In this document: one piece after another, positions 1 to 7,677 of the stretch
How the letters are laid out: the number at the start of each line of letters is the position of its first letter
Position numbering within the stretch: position 1 is the first letter of the stretch
Source: an uncultured Alphaproteobacteria bacterium
Lineage (GTDB): Bacteria > Pseudomonadota > Alphaproteobacteria > RF32 > CAG-239
DNA length: 34,713 bases
Assembly: GCA_910577095.1 (NCBI GenBank)
Contig: CAJTLY010000013.1
Coordinates: 1 to 34,713 of the forward strand
Reading direction: 5' to 3'
The notes under the pieces: generated by a model
What the model was told of the DNA's origin: nothing
Databases searched by the model: none
What the model saw: the letters and a program-made list of their open reading frames with translations, nothing else
Translations under genes and position numbers: made by a program

Positions 1-3
1 AGT

Positions 4-39
4 GCGGGAAGAAAACCATCAATTCGTTTTTCTTCCCGC
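4..39. terminator. Hairpin, likely terminator
   Basis: Perfect 12-bp inverted repeat (4-15 with 28-39), with a 12-nt loop and A/T runs at the inner ends of the arms. It lies downstream of the cysteine-rich gene on the minus strand. There is no long T tract beyond the stem on either strand, so termination is plausible rather than certain. Confidence 0.4.
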
Positions 40-52
40 CCCGTATCAAGGG

Positions 53-106
53 CCCCGCCCTTAAAGGGGATTGTGTCATCTGTCTCATCAACAGATTCGG
101 GCGGGG
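53..106. other. GC-rich two-tier hairpin after the cysteine-rich gene
   Basis: An 8-bp all-G/C stem (53-60 with 99-106) encloses a smaller 4-bp hairpin at 80-94. It starts about 16 nt past the stop codon of the minus-strand gene at 122, so it would fold in the 3' end of that transcript. It could protect the 3' end or act with the hairpin at 4-39 in termination. Confidence 0.4.
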
Positions 107-121
107 AATATCTAATAATTA

Positions 122-2269
122 TCAACAGTCTTTATTCTTGCCGCACTTATTTTCTTTGTATGACTTCCAGCAGGTCCCCTCACCGCAGTCTCCGCCCCTG
201 TTGCCATTACTGGAAACATGTTTTCCTTGTTTGGATCCATATCGGCAAGATTTCCATGCAGCGTTTGTGGTCGACCAGGTTTGAGCTTGTACGACAGATC
301 CTGTTTGGACTCGGAAAGCGCCGCATCCCATAGATGAGATAACGTGATCATTGGAACGACTGCTGTACATATAATAGGTGGCATTACTCATCAGCCAGAT
401 ATTATTGTAGTCTTTTTCTTTGGACCAACCGGCCTCAGATCTGACAATATAATACTTACCGCCGGAAAGAACGACATTGGTATCGGAGCCGCGGGTATAC
501 AACTTATTAGCCACGAACGAAGACGGGCTTATGATCCAGTTTAACGGGTCTGCGCTGCTGCCGCCGTTATTAAAGAATATTTCTCCGATTTCATAATCTA
601 CTTTGGTAGAACGGAGAGAGGAACCGCTATAGAAATTCAGGTTGCCTCCTTTAACCTTGGCAGCGGCGGAGTTGGAAGAATACTCCGATTTTTCTGTATT
701 AAGCGCCGAATATACGTTCAGTGTGTTAACAGTCAAAGTTCCGTTGACGATCGTAAGCGGACGCGTCAGTTTTGTTGAGCTTGCCGACATTTTGACATTC
801 AGCCCGTAAAATCTGATGGCCTTTTGGGACGTCTGAGGAAAAAGGGAGGCACTGATCGTGACTGTAGGAGTGACGGTACAGGCAACTTTCATTGCCTTGG
901 CGCCGTTGGAACTTCCAGTTGATAATTGCGCCGGAGAATAGTATGTTAAAGCTGTGCTCTTACCCAGTTCGCCTTTGACGGTGGTGGTCGAAACGTTTTT
1001 ATCGTAAGTACTCCGACAACAATGTTTGTAAGGACTGGAGCATGTCGGCATCGGATAATCCGAAGTTTCATAATATTTGCACGTTTCTGTTGAAGCGGCA
1101 CAACTCATGTAAGTGCAGACTTTTTTGTAAACGGGTGTTGAACTGATTGTAGAAGCACCGCTCACGCTAATATTTCCATAAACAATCGCTTGACTTGCTT
1201 TGCTTTGGTTGCCGTCGGCATCAAGGAAATTTGTACCGTCGAAAATGCCGTATGCCGAGCTGTACTCTTTGACGTACATTTTAACAGCATCTTTACATGG
1301 GATCGGTTCGCAGCCAGATCCGTCCGCTTTAGCCTTATATCCGGGTTCGTTACATTTTTTTATGCGGAAAAAGGTGTTGGCGGTTTGGTCGTAAGGACAA
1401 ACTTCGTAATCGCAATCGGGATTTTTTAAATTTCCTTTTTGGTCATACTCACATAACCGCGGTTTTGTATACGAGTTATAAGCGACATGATCCAGATTTT
1501 TTGCTTTATAACGGTCACAGCTGGCGCAGCTTTCATAATGCATGATTGTGTCAAAACAAGTTTGACGACTGGCATCCCCGGTCAGAGGATAACATCCGGC
1601 ATCTGTTTTAGGAAAATTGCTCGTGTTGCAACGGCAGAATTTATAATATAGTTCTGTTGCGGCCGAACCGGAGTATTTCGTTGAACAGGGACCGTTTTTC
1701 TCAGCATTGTTATCACAATCTTTAGGGTCTTTGGGATAAATGCCGCGGTCGCACTGGCAGGACGAATACTTGATTTCGGTGGTTATTTTGCCGCTTTTGC
1801 TGTCATAACCGGTTTGCATGCACGAAGCGCCGGAAGCATAGGAGTTTTGGTATCCTTCTCCGGCATGTCCTTTCACCGTTTTGCATTCGCGGTCGGTATA
1901 TTTGTATTGCGACGAATCGCATTCGCATTTGTACTTGCTGCCGCAGCGGCCTTTGTTGACCAACGGATAGACGCAGGCATCGTAAGAATATTCCTTGCCG
2001 CAGCAAATGACATAATTGCTGTTATATGGGCAATAGGCGGAAATTTGTTTGTGCGGATTGTCTTTGCAAGCGGTTGCCAAGACGGTATAGCCTTCCTTAA
2101 TGCAAACGCTTCCGTCTGCATCAGGATCAATATAACTGCCGAATTCGCCGCCGCTGCCGCAGTCGGGATCGCCGACGAAACAGACTTTGGCCGAAACGTT
2201 GCCGGCACTCCAAAGGCAGCCGCAGGCCAACAGCATGCACACCGCCCAAATTTTACCCGATATTTTCAT
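122..2269 (-). CDS. Exported cysteine-rich protein, 715 aa, function unknown
   Basis: The N-terminus is a clear export signal: basic KISGK, a hydrophobic stretch to about residue 22, then an NVSA-K cleavage site near 28. An LLAC sequence inside it could be a weak lipobox, so a lipoprotein is possible. The mature protein has about 42 cysteines, most in the first 330 residues in CxC, CC and spaced-Cys patterns, with a second group at the C-terminus. The middle (about 420-600) is Ser/Thr/Asn/Gly-rich with alternating small and hydrophobic residues, which fits a beta-rich surface domain. This suggests a disulphide-stabilised secreted or surface protein. The ATG follows a purine-rich AAGGGGAAGGG stretch that serves as ribosome binding site. 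A TACAAT -10-like hexamer lies at 2315-2320. I recognise no named domain. It stands alone, without a visible operon partner. Confidence 0.85.
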   Translation of the reverse strand: MKISGKIWAVCMLLACGCLWSAGNVSAKVCFVGDPDCGSGGEFGSYIDPDADGSVCIKEGYTVLATACKDNPHKQISAYCPYNSNYVICCGKEYSYDACVYPLVNKGRCGSKYKCECDSSQYKYTDRECKTVKGHAGEGYQNSYASGASCMQTGYDSKSGKITTEIKYSSCQCDRGIYPKDPKDCDNNAEKNGPCSTKYSGSAATELYYKFCRCNTSNFPKTDAGCYPLTGDASRQTCFDTIMHYESCASCDRYKAKNLDHVAYNSYTKPRLCEYDQKGNLKNPDCDYEVCPYDQTANTFFRIKKCNEPGYKAKADGSGCEPIPCKDAVKMYVKEYSSAYGIFDGTNFLDADGNQSKASQAIVYGNISVSGASTISSTPVYKKVCTYMSCAASTETCKYYETSDYPMPTCSSPYKHCCRSTYDKNVSTTTVKGELGKSTALTYYSPAQLSTGSSNGAKAMKVACTVTPTVTISASLFPQTSQKAIRFYGLNVKMSASSTKLTRPLTIVNGTLTVNTLNVYSALNTEKSEYSSNSAAAKVKGGNLNFYSGSSLRSTKVDYEIGEIFFNNGGSSADPLNWIISPSSFVANKLYTRGSDTNVVLSGGKYYIVRSEAGWSKEKDYNNIWLMSNATYYMYSSRSNDHVISSMGCGAFRVQTGSVVQAQTWSTTNAAWKSCRYGSKQGKHVSSNGNRGGDCGEGTCWKSYKENKCGKNKDC

Positions 2270-2562
2270 AACCCTTCCCCTTTATTACCTTGGTTGTTTG
2301 AGGTGATTGAAAATATTGTACGTTAAAATAAGAGGATTTTTTTCTTCGCTGAGCCTTGATTTTTGGTCTTGATTTCTGCTGCAAAATAACGTACCTTTTT
2401 TTGCAACACCGCTAAAGGATAAAAGCTTTAGTAAAATCAATTTGTTATGTGTAAAATCATCCTTTGGGAAACGGTTGGTCGGCGTCGGAGAACGAATCCG
2501 GCACAAAACGGCCGGGATCGCGGCAGCAACAGAGGGTTTGGGCATAAAAACGAATTTGTCCT
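2270..2562. other. Intergenic region without a supported gene
   Basis: A/T-rich spacer between two minus-strand genes. It should hold the promoter of the cysteine-rich gene (TACAAT, minus strand, 2315-2320; no good -35 seen). A small 6-bp hairpin lies at 2412-2431. Short open frames here have no ribosome binding site and look like chance. Confidence 0.5.
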
Positions 2563-2591
2563 AAAAACGAAATCGGCACCTTGCGGTACCG
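2563..2591 (-). terminator. Possible terminator of the response regulator gene
   Basis: A 7-bp stem (2574-2580 with 2585-2591, one G-U pair) has a GCAA tetraloop when read on the minus strand. It is followed a few bases later by a five-T run. It lies about 40 nt past the stop of the response regulator. Confidence 0.4.
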
Positions 2592-2630
2592 ACTCGACAG
2601 ACGGAAATGACATAACTGACAGATTCTAAA

Positions 2631-3251
2631 TCAAATTAAGCCCATTTTTTGAGCGATGATCACCGCCTGGGTACGGTTGGTGGCGCCGATCGCCCGCAGC
2701 AGCGCATTGATGTGCAGTTTGACGGTGGCCTCGGATACGCCCATTTCATAGGCAATTTGTTTGTTTGACATACCCTTGGCAACCAGGCCCAAAACCTGAG
2801 ATTGTCGGTTGGTCAGCATTTTACCTTTGCCTTTTGCCGGAGTGTCGTCAAGGTTTTTGCCCAACATGACCGGGGGAATATAGGTGCCGCCGTCCAGAAT
2901 CAGTTTGAGCGCGTTGCTCAAAATTTTGGTTTCGGCCCGTTTGGTTATGTAGCCGCTGGCGCCTTTTTCGAGACTTTCACGAATATTATGGATATTTTCA
3001 GATGCCGAAATCACCACCAGCCGGGCATCGCCGGCCTTGGCGCGGATTGCGTCAAAACCTTTTTCCCAGGCCATGTCCTGCATATCGAGATCGATGATAA
3101 TGAGGTCAAACTTGTGTTCGGTATCAAGAATTTTCAGAGCCTGTGCAAAATTAGAAGCCTGCAGAATTGTGGCTGAACTGTCCAGCTGCTCAATCAGCAA
3201 ACCGAGCCCGTCACGAAACAGTGCATGCTCATCCGCGATTAAAACTTTCAT
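2631..3251 (-). CDS. LuxR/NarL-family response regulator
   Basis: Two-domain DNA-binding response regulator of 206 aa. The receiver domain (1 to about 120) has acidic D7 and E8, phospho-acceptor D54 in the IIIDLD strand, switch residue S82 and conserved K104. A short linker leads to a GerE/LuxR helix-turn-helix (about 140-205, beginning LTNRQSQVL and containing SNKQIAYEMGVSEATVKLH). An Asp phosphorylated by a sensor kinase would switch DNA binding. No histidine kinase gene is adjacent, so it is an orphan here. I chose the internal ATG starting MKVLIADEH because it has GGAG about 8 nt upstream and begins the receiver fold exactly. An upstream in-frame start would add ten residues outside the fold. 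Confidence 0.9.
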   Translation of the reverse strand: MKVLIADEHALFRDGLGLLIEQLDSSATILQASNFAQALKILDTEHKFDLIIIDLDMQDMAWEKGFDAIRAKAGDARLVVISASENIHNIRESLEKGASGYITKRAETKILSNALKLILDGGTYIPPVMLGKNLDDTPAKGKGKMLTNRQSQVLGLVAKGMSNKQIAYEMGVSEATVKLHINALLRAIGATNRTQAVIIAQKMGLI

Positions 3252-3389
3252 ATAACTTTCTCCAACTGCGCAATTCACCTCCTCAACCGTGTTGCGGTCA
3301 ATTGCATTAATGTAAAACTTTGAGACAGCATCAATTTAGTTTTATATAATCAGTGCGATTTACATTTAAAGAGGACGTAATCGTCTTTT

Positions 3390-3845
3390 TTAGGAGAGAA
3401 TTTTATATTCGACTCCGGCTTCCTTAAACATCTGTTCTGAATAAACCAGCTTGTCGCGCCATCCGCCGGCAGGTGCATTTGCATCGTCGGCCAGACGGTT
3501 TGTCACCACCATTTTAATGCCAGCCTGGATAATGGCCCGTGCGCAATCGGTGCAGGGCGGGTGGGTTGCATACAGGACGCAGCCTTTCAAACTGGTTCCG
3601 GTCAGGCAGGCATTGTACACGGCGTTTCTTTCCGCATGCTCAAAAAAATCGTATTTGGTCGGACGTTCCATCCGTTCCGGAATATCATCATTGACGCCGC
3701 GTACCAGCCCGTTGTATCCGGTTGCCCGGATTTCGCGATCGGGTCCGACCACGATGGCACCGGTTTTGGTATTGGGATCTTTGGACCAGCTTGCGATCAG
3801 TTTTGCCACTTCCATAAAGCGGTAATGCCATTTTTCCGAAAACAT
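3390..3845 (-). CDS. Deoxycytidylate (dCMP) deaminase family protein
   Basis: A 151-residue zinc-dependent cytidine/deoxycytidylate deaminase. Zinc ligands and catalytic Glu are visible as H70-A71-E72 and PCTDC (C98, C101). The GYNGLVRGVND segment (43-53) is typical of the dCMP deaminase (COG2131) branch rather than free cytidine deaminases. Expected reaction: dCMP to dUMP, feeding thymidylate synthesis. It could also be a related deaminase of unknown nucleotide preference. The start MFSEKW is chosen because GGGAGAGG lies just upstream; a longer frame adds 32 unrelated residues. It is transcribed divergently from enolase. Confidence 0.88.
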   Translation of the reverse strand: MFSEKWHYRFMEVAKLIASWSKDPNTKTGAIVVGPDREIRATGYNGLVRGVNDDIPERMERPTKYDFFEHAERNAVYNACLTGTSLKGCVLYATHPPCTDCARAIIQAGIKMVVTNRLADDANAPAGGWRDKLVYSEQMFKEAGVEYKILS

Positions 3846-3963
3846 AAACCTCTCCCTGTTGATAACATTCTGCTCTATTGTAACCGGATGGCAGCGGTTT
3901 GCAATTATTTTTTGCGGATTCTGCAATGTTATCCCACGCATACACTTGACAAACGGGTGAAAA

Positions 3964-3992
3964 TGGTCAAAGTTAAAGGCAGTTTTGATAAT
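3964..3992 (+). promoter_or_regulatory. Candidate sigma-70 promoter of eno
   Basis: TGGTCA (4 of 6 to the -35 consensus), a 17-nt spacer, then GATAAT (5 of 6 to the -10). The implied start site lies only about 12 nt before the ATG, almost on the AGGAG at 4000-4004, so the leader would be very short. A perfect TTGACA at 3946-3951 has no well-placed -10. Confidence 0.3.
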
Positions 3993-4010
3993 TTAATTTA
4001 GGAGAAAAAA

Positions 4011-5288
4011 ATGAGTGCTATTGTTGATATTCATGCCCGTGAGATTTTAGATTCCCGCGGCAATCCGACGGTGGAAGCCGAAGTGGTTCTGCAAAGCGGC
4101 GCTTTCGGACGCGCAGCGGTTCCGAGCGGTGCCTCGACCGGCGTGCACGAAGCCGTAGAACTCCGTGACGGCAACAAAAAACGTTACGGCGGCAAAGGCG
4201 TGTTGAAAGCCGTAGAAAATGTCAACGACAAAATCTATGACGCTCTGGCCGGTTTGGAAGCCGAAGACCAGATCGAAATCGACCAGACCATGATTGATCT
4301 CGACGGCACCGAAAACAAAGGCAAACTCGGCGCCAACGCCATTTTGGCGGTTTCGCTGGCGGTTGCCAAAGCTCAGGCCGAAGAAGCAGGTCTTCCGCTC
4401 TATCGTTATTTGGGCGGCACCATGGCCCGCACTCTGCCGGTTCCGATGATGAACATCGTTAACGGCGGCCAGCATGCCGACAACCCGATCGATATTCAGG
4501 AATTCATGATTATGCCGGTCGGTGCCGACTCGATCAAAGAAGCCATTCGCTGGGGTGCCGAAATTTTCCATACCCTTAAAAAGAATCTCAAGGCTGCCGG
4601 CCACAATACCAACGTCGGTGATGAAGGCGGTTTTGCACCGAATCTGAAATCGGCCGAAGAAGCTTTGACCTTTATTGTCGAATCGATCAAAGATGCCGGT
4701 TACAAACCGGGCGAAGACGTTGTTCTGGCGATTGACGCCGCTTCTTCCGAATTCTATAAAGACGGCAAATATGAAATGACCGGCGAAGGCAAATCTTACA
4801 CCAATGCCGAAATGGTTGCCTTCTATAAAGATCTGTGCGAAAGATTCCCGATCTTCTCGATCGAAGACGGTATGGCCGAAGACGACTGGGAAGGTTGGAA
4901 ACTGTTGACCGAAGCGATTGGCGACAAAGTTCAGCTGGTCGGCGACGATTTGTTTGTAACCAACCCGAAACGTTTGGCAATGGGTATTGAAAAAGGCGTT
5001 GCCAACTCGATTTTGGTCAAAGTCAACCAAATCGGCTCATTGAGCGAAACCCTGAAAGCGGTTGACCTGGCTCAGCGCAACAAATATACCGCCGTCTTGT
5101 CTCACCGTTCGGGCGAAACCGAAGACACCACGATTGCCGATATTGCGGTTGCTACCAACTGCGGTCAGATCAAAACCGGTTCGATGTCGAGAACCGACCG
5201 TATGGCCAAATACAACCAGTTGATTCGCATTGAAGAAGAACTGGGCGACGTTGCCGTATTTGCCGGAAAATCGATCCTGAAAAAATAA
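4011..5288 (+). CDS. eno: Enolase
   Basis: Phosphopyruvate hydratase, converting 2-phosphoglycerate to phosphoenolpyruvate in glycolysis. At 425 aa it is full length. Family landmarks are all present: the mobile loop GASTG (40-44), general acid/base E205 in NVGDEGG, Mg2+ ligands D242, E285 and D312, catalytic K337 in LVKVNQIG, and SHRSGETED (364-372) near the active site. AGGAG lies 6 nt upstream of the ATG. It is monocistronic here: a divergent deaminase gene upstream and a strong bidirectional terminator downstream. Codons are biased as in a highly expressed gene (GAA, AAA, GGC, CTG). Cytoplasmic; bacterial enolases are also often found in the RNA degradosome or at the surface, which this sequence cannot show. 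Confidence 0.98.
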   Translation: MSAIVDIHAREILDSRGNPTVEAEVVLQSGAFGRAAVPSGASTGVHEAVELRDGNKKRYGGKGVLKAVENVNDKIYDALAGLEAEDQIEIDQTMIDLDGTENKGKLGANAILAVSLAVAKAQAEEAGLPLYRYLGGTMARTLPVPMMNIVNGGQHADNPIDIQEFMIMPVGADSIKEAIRWGAEIFHTLKKNLKAAGHNTNVGDEGGFAPNLKSAEEALTFIVESIKDAGYKPGEDVVLAIDAASSEFYKDGKYEMTGEGKSYTNAEMVAFYKDLCERFPIFSIEDGMAEDDWEGWKLLTEAIGDKVQLVGDDLFVTNPKRLAMGIEKGVANSILVKVNQIGSLSETLKAVDLAQRNKYTAVLSHRSGETEDTTIADIAVATNCGQIKTGSMSRTDRMAKYNQLIRIEEELGDVAVFAGKSILKK

Positions 5289-5304
5289 TTTTCGGTAAGA
5301 ACAT

Positions 5305-5339
5305 AAAAATCCCGCATTGCCTGCAGTGCGGGATTTTTT
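5305..5339. terminator. Bidirectional terminator after eno
   Basis: A 12-bp stem (5305-5316 with 5327-5338) has a CCCGCA/TGCGGG core and ends in a T run on the plus strand and, by symmetry, on the minus strand. Confidence 0.85.
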
Positions 5340-5361
5340 CTTTTTTGTCTGCGGCGACAAC

Positions 5362-5400
5362 AAAAAAAAGCGGTCGAATTTCTCCGACGCGCTTTTTTTT
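5362..5400. terminator. Bidirectional terminator between eno and the small unknown gene
   Basis: An A8 run, a GC-rich stem around GGTCG/CGAC with a small mismatch, and a T8 run. On the minus strand it follows the stop of the gene at 5428, so it probably ends that transcript. Confidence 0.75.
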
Positions 5401-5427
5401 CTTTAATAAAAATTAAAATGACTTCAT

Positions 5428-5859
5428 TTATTTGCCGAGCGCTGCCCGCGAAACGTAATAGCTTCCTTTGTCCTGCTTCAGCGTATGACCGGAAGAAGCG
5501 TTAACCGCGGGAGCATAGAACTTGTCGCTGCCTGCCGTCCAGTAAACCGTTCCCGCCGGCAGAAAATCGGCGTTGATGCCGTTTTCGCGTAAGACTTGCA
5601 CGGTCTGGTTAATTTCCTCCCGGTGTGACACCCACAGTTCAAACTCTTTTTTCAAAGACAGATAGCCGCAGTGCCCGTCGGCAAAAGTCAGATTTTCACA
5701 TTCCCGTTCCGCGCCGCTATACGTCATGCGAATTTGATTTTTCAAACTCATCAGCGTATTTTCAACGACGACGGCAATAACTTTTTCGCCTTTCAGCAAT
5801 TCGTCGGTCACCATGCCGTTAAGATAAAGCAGCGGACAGGATAATAAAATTTTTTTCAT
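5428..5859 (-). CDS. Small protein of unknown function, 143 aa
   Basis: I do not recognise this protein. With the start MKKILLSCPLLYLNG it begins with a short basic and then hydrophobic stretch that could be a weak signal sequence. Three cysteines lie within about the first 70 residues, and an aromatic C-terminal half contains VYWTAGSDKFYAPAV and a GSYYVSRAALGK end. No Shine-Dalgarno is visible. An upstream TTG start at 5973 would add 38 residues encoded in A/T-rich DNA and is less likely. It lies downstream of the XRE regulator on the same strand with a 131-nt gap, so cotranscription is possible but unproven. A terminator follows. Confidence 0.6.
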   Translation of the reverse strand: MKKILLSCPLLYLNGMVTDELLKGEKVIAVVVENTLMSLKNQIRMTYSGAERECENLTFADGHCGYLSLKKEFELWVSHREEINQTVQVLRENGINADFLPAGTVYWTAGSDKFYAPAVNASSGHTLKQDKGSYYVSRAALGK

Positions 5860-5990
5860 ATAATTAAGCTTAATAATTGTTTCACATACCGTCACTTTGT
5901 CATCTTTTTGGACAAAAGTCAATTTCTTTCTGAAACCGTAGCGGCAAGTGCGGCAAATATCTCTCATGAGCAAAAAAACGGATCGCCGAT

Positions 5991-6512
5991 TTATTCTGCT
6001 TCGGAGGTGTGCTGCGGTATCTGTCCGGGACTGTGTTTGATTTCGGTAATCAGTTCATAAAGAAGCTCGGCAATTTTCGGCGTGTCGATGGCATTCATCA
6101 GACGGATGTTTTCGGTGCGCAACATTGGATCCTCGACAGCCGAGATGTCGTCGACGATTTGTTTAATTTCTTTGAGCGAATTGAGGTTCATCCGCGGTGA
6201 CCGACCGGTTATTTCCTCGTCCATACCCTGAAAAAAATATTCGACCGACACGTTGAGAACGCGCGAAAAGTCCCACAGGCGCGAAGCGCCGATGCGGTTG
6301 TCGCCGTGTTCGTATTTTTGGATCTGCTGAAAGCTTATTCCCAGCATTGAAGCAAGATATTCCTGGCTGAAATTCAGCTGTCTGCGGCGCAAAAACAGGC
6401 GAACGCCGACATATACGTCGACCGGGTTGGGTTGTCCGTCGGCCAGCCGGCCGCGCGCCAATTTTTTTGATTTTTCCAAAGGGAGAGAAGATTTTTGGGG
6501 GTTGTTAAGCAT
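5991..6512 (-). CDS. XRE-family transcriptional regulator
   Basis: A 173-residue protein with a Cro/CI-type helix-turn-helix at about residues 35-93, containing NFSQEYLASMLGISFQQIQKYEHG (broken here only by its own helices) and ending in VSVEYFF. This is the alphaproteobacterial style of XRE regulator, with a short N-terminal arm and a helical C-terminal tail (about 105-160) probably used for dimerisation. The target is unknown. The upstream intergenic region carries several palindromes, including a perfect 28-bp one, that could be operators. The start ATG has a purine-rich region upstream but no strong Shine-Dalgarno. Confidence 0.85.
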   Translation of the reverse strand: MLNNPQKSSLPLEKSKKLARGRLADGQPNPVDVYVGVRLFLRRRQLNFSQEYLASMLGISFQQIQKYEHGDNRIGASRLWDFSRVLNVSVEYFFQGMDEEITGRSPRMNLNSLKEIKQIVDDISAVEDPMLRTENIRLMNAIDTPKIAELLYELITEIKHSPGQIPQHTSEAE

Positions 6513-6540
6513 AACTCTGTTTCCTGATCGAAATGAATGG

Positions 6541-6586
6541 AAAAAAATCTCCTTCTTTCAGGTCTCGAAAGAAGGAAGGAGTTTTC
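6541..6586. repeat. Hairpin; possible diverged copy of the 6.8-7.0 kb repeat
   Basis: A 9-bp stem (6551-6559 with 6567-6575) preceded by an A run and followed by AAGGAGTTTT. Layout (A run, hairpin, GGAGTTT, then a CACTTATT block at about 6607) matches the tandem repeat units at 6823 and 6942, so it may be a degenerate third copy. It sits just upstream of the XRE gene. Confidence 0.4.
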
Positions 6587-6656
6587 CATACTGCATCACC
6601 AGCAACACTTATTCGTCCTCAAAGGAAGCTCTTGCGAGTCCAATGAAGCTTATTTC

Positions 6657-6696
6657 GTTGTACTCCTTCCTCACTTCCGAGGAAAAGGGTAACAAC
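6657..6696. repeat. Long imperfect hairpin
   Basis: GTTGT at 6657 pairs with ACAAC at 6692, followed inward by a near-complete stem ending in TTCCTC/GAGGAA around a 6-nt loop. It has no T tract, so it is more a repeat or regulatory structure than a terminator. Confidence 0.5.
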
Positions 6697-6771
6697 GATG
6701 TTTCTGTATAACTCATTGTTATATTATGTGATGCGGGATGGAACTCCCGACAGTTTCATAATAATAGGCGG

Positions 6772-6799
6772 TTTATGCTTAAAACCGGTTTAAGCATAA
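6772..6799. promoter_or_regulatory. Perfect 28-bp palindrome
   Basis: Each half is 14 nt and the two match exactly, centred on ACCGGT between 6785 and 6786. There is no spacer, so as DNA it is an ideal binding site for a symmetric dimer. As RNA it would fold into a 12-bp stem with a CCGG loop. It lies about 260 bp upstream of the XRE regulator start. Confidence 0.6.
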
Positions 6800-6822
6800 A
6801 TCGGTTTTGGTTAATTTCCCCT

Positions 6823-6914
6823 TAAAAAACGCAGCCTTCGGATAAAATATCGTTTTGATAAGGCGGAGGAGTTTCGAATACACAGCGAGGTGCAGCCACT
6901 TATTTGGCTATGCC
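6823..6914. repeat. Structured tandem repeat, copy 1 (92 nt)
   Basis: Starts with an A run and a GCCTTCGG...AAGGC hairpin, followed by a 19-nt block GGAGGAGTTTCGAATACAC (6865-6883) and a 26-nt block (6889-6914) that contains an AGCCA/TGGCT hairpin. Both blocks are identical in copy 2. No protein function is evident on either strand. Confidence 0.75.
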
Positions 6915-6941
6915 TGCAGCGGCACCGGCAATCGGTATTAC

Positions 6942-7023
6942 AAAAAACTCCACCTTCGGCAAACGCTTTAAGGTGGAGGAGTTTCGAATACACTAGGGGT
7001 GCAGCCACTTATTTGGCTATGCC
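6942..7023. repeat. Structured tandem repeat, copy 2 (82 nt)
   Basis: Same plan as copy 1: A run, CACCTTCGG...AAGGTGG hairpin, the identical 19-nt block at 6975-6993 and the identical 26-nt block at 6998-7023. The hairpin arms differ between copies but keep pairing (GCC/GGC against ACC/GGT), which is the compensatory pattern expected of a conserved RNA structure. Confidence 0.75.
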
Positions 7024-7273
7024 TTATTCATGGCACTCCTCCTTTGCAGAAGAGCGCCAACTTTCGCCATAAATACTTGGCAATATTTCCCTAGAGGATT
7101 CGATTCCTCATGGCTTAATAATAACGCCGCCGATACAGCGACAATTTTTGTATAGCATAACGGTGATAAAATTGCAACTGTTTATTGAACCTCCGTTTTA
7201 TTACTACCGTGTTTTGTGGCCGTTTTTTTGTTTTTTGCGGCTTATCACTTTGTTTGGGACAACTTTTTGTTCG
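7024..7273. other. Gene-free spacer in the repeat block
   Basis: No supported gene. A GAGGA/TCCTC mini-hairpin at about 7094-7109 resembles a tRNA T-arm and is flanked by GCCAT (7066) and ATGGC (7110), but the piece is too short for a tRNA. From about 7140 the plus strand becomes T-rich and leads into the pyrimidine-rich repeat. Confidence 0.4.
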
Positions 7274-7444
7274 TCCTTTCCTCCCGTGCGGCGGGACCTT
7301 CCTCTTCCAAACCGTGTTACAGCCGTGCCTTCCTCGCACGACCTGCCCATTTCCCGTTTATCCTTTCCTCCCGCGCGGCGGGACCTTCCTCTCCCAAACC
7401 TTACGGCCGTGCCTTCCTCGCACGACCTGCCCATTTCCCGTTTA
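7274..7444. repeat. Pyrimidine-rich tandem repeat, 87 + 84 bp
   Basis: Copy 1 (7274-7360) and copy 2 (7361-7444) are almost identical; they differ by a few C/T or A/G transitions and one 3-nt deletion. A degenerate third start follows at 7445. The plus strand is strongly C/T-rich as far as about 7555. Long open frames exist on both strands because this composition lacks stop codons, and the periods are multiples of three. I do not call a gene: the candidate frames lack good starts and run through the terminator at 7593. Confidence 0.7.
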
Positions 7445-7592
7445 TCCCTTTCACCCGCGCCGGGCCCGGCCGTCTTCCTTCCGGCCTCCCGTTTCTTTCT
7501 GCACCGACCGTCTGCCCTCCGGCTTCCTTCTTCCTCTCCCGCGGTCGTCTCGCTTCCCGGCTTTGGTCGGTGTTTTGGCGCAAAAATCTGTC

Positions 7593-7618
7593 CAAAAAGC
7601 GCTCACTCGCGCTTTTTG
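7593..7618. terminator. Terminator-like hairpin
   Basis: A perfect 10-bp stem (7593-7602 with 7609-7618) with a 6-nt loop, A5 on the left and T5 on the right, so it could work on either strand. It lies at the end of the pyrimidine-rich block, which suggests that the block may be transcribed. Confidence 0.55.
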
Positions 7619-7677
7619 AGGTTGCCAAAATCGGCAAAACAAATTATAATCTCGATTACAAAATACGATTTTGTTAC

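Noticed and set aside
3946..3951. Perfect TTGACA upstream of eno as -35 box
   Set aside because: No -10 hexamer at 16-18 nt; the pair at 3964/3987 fits better.
4047..5030. A 327-residue open frame opposite eno
   Set aside because: Antisense shadow of enolase, with no recognisable domain.
7066..7114. tRNA-like 3' end (T-arm-like hairpin flanked by GCCAT/ATGGC)
   Set aside because: Only about 48 nt, the loop has six nt, and no D-arm or anticodon arm is present. At most a relic.
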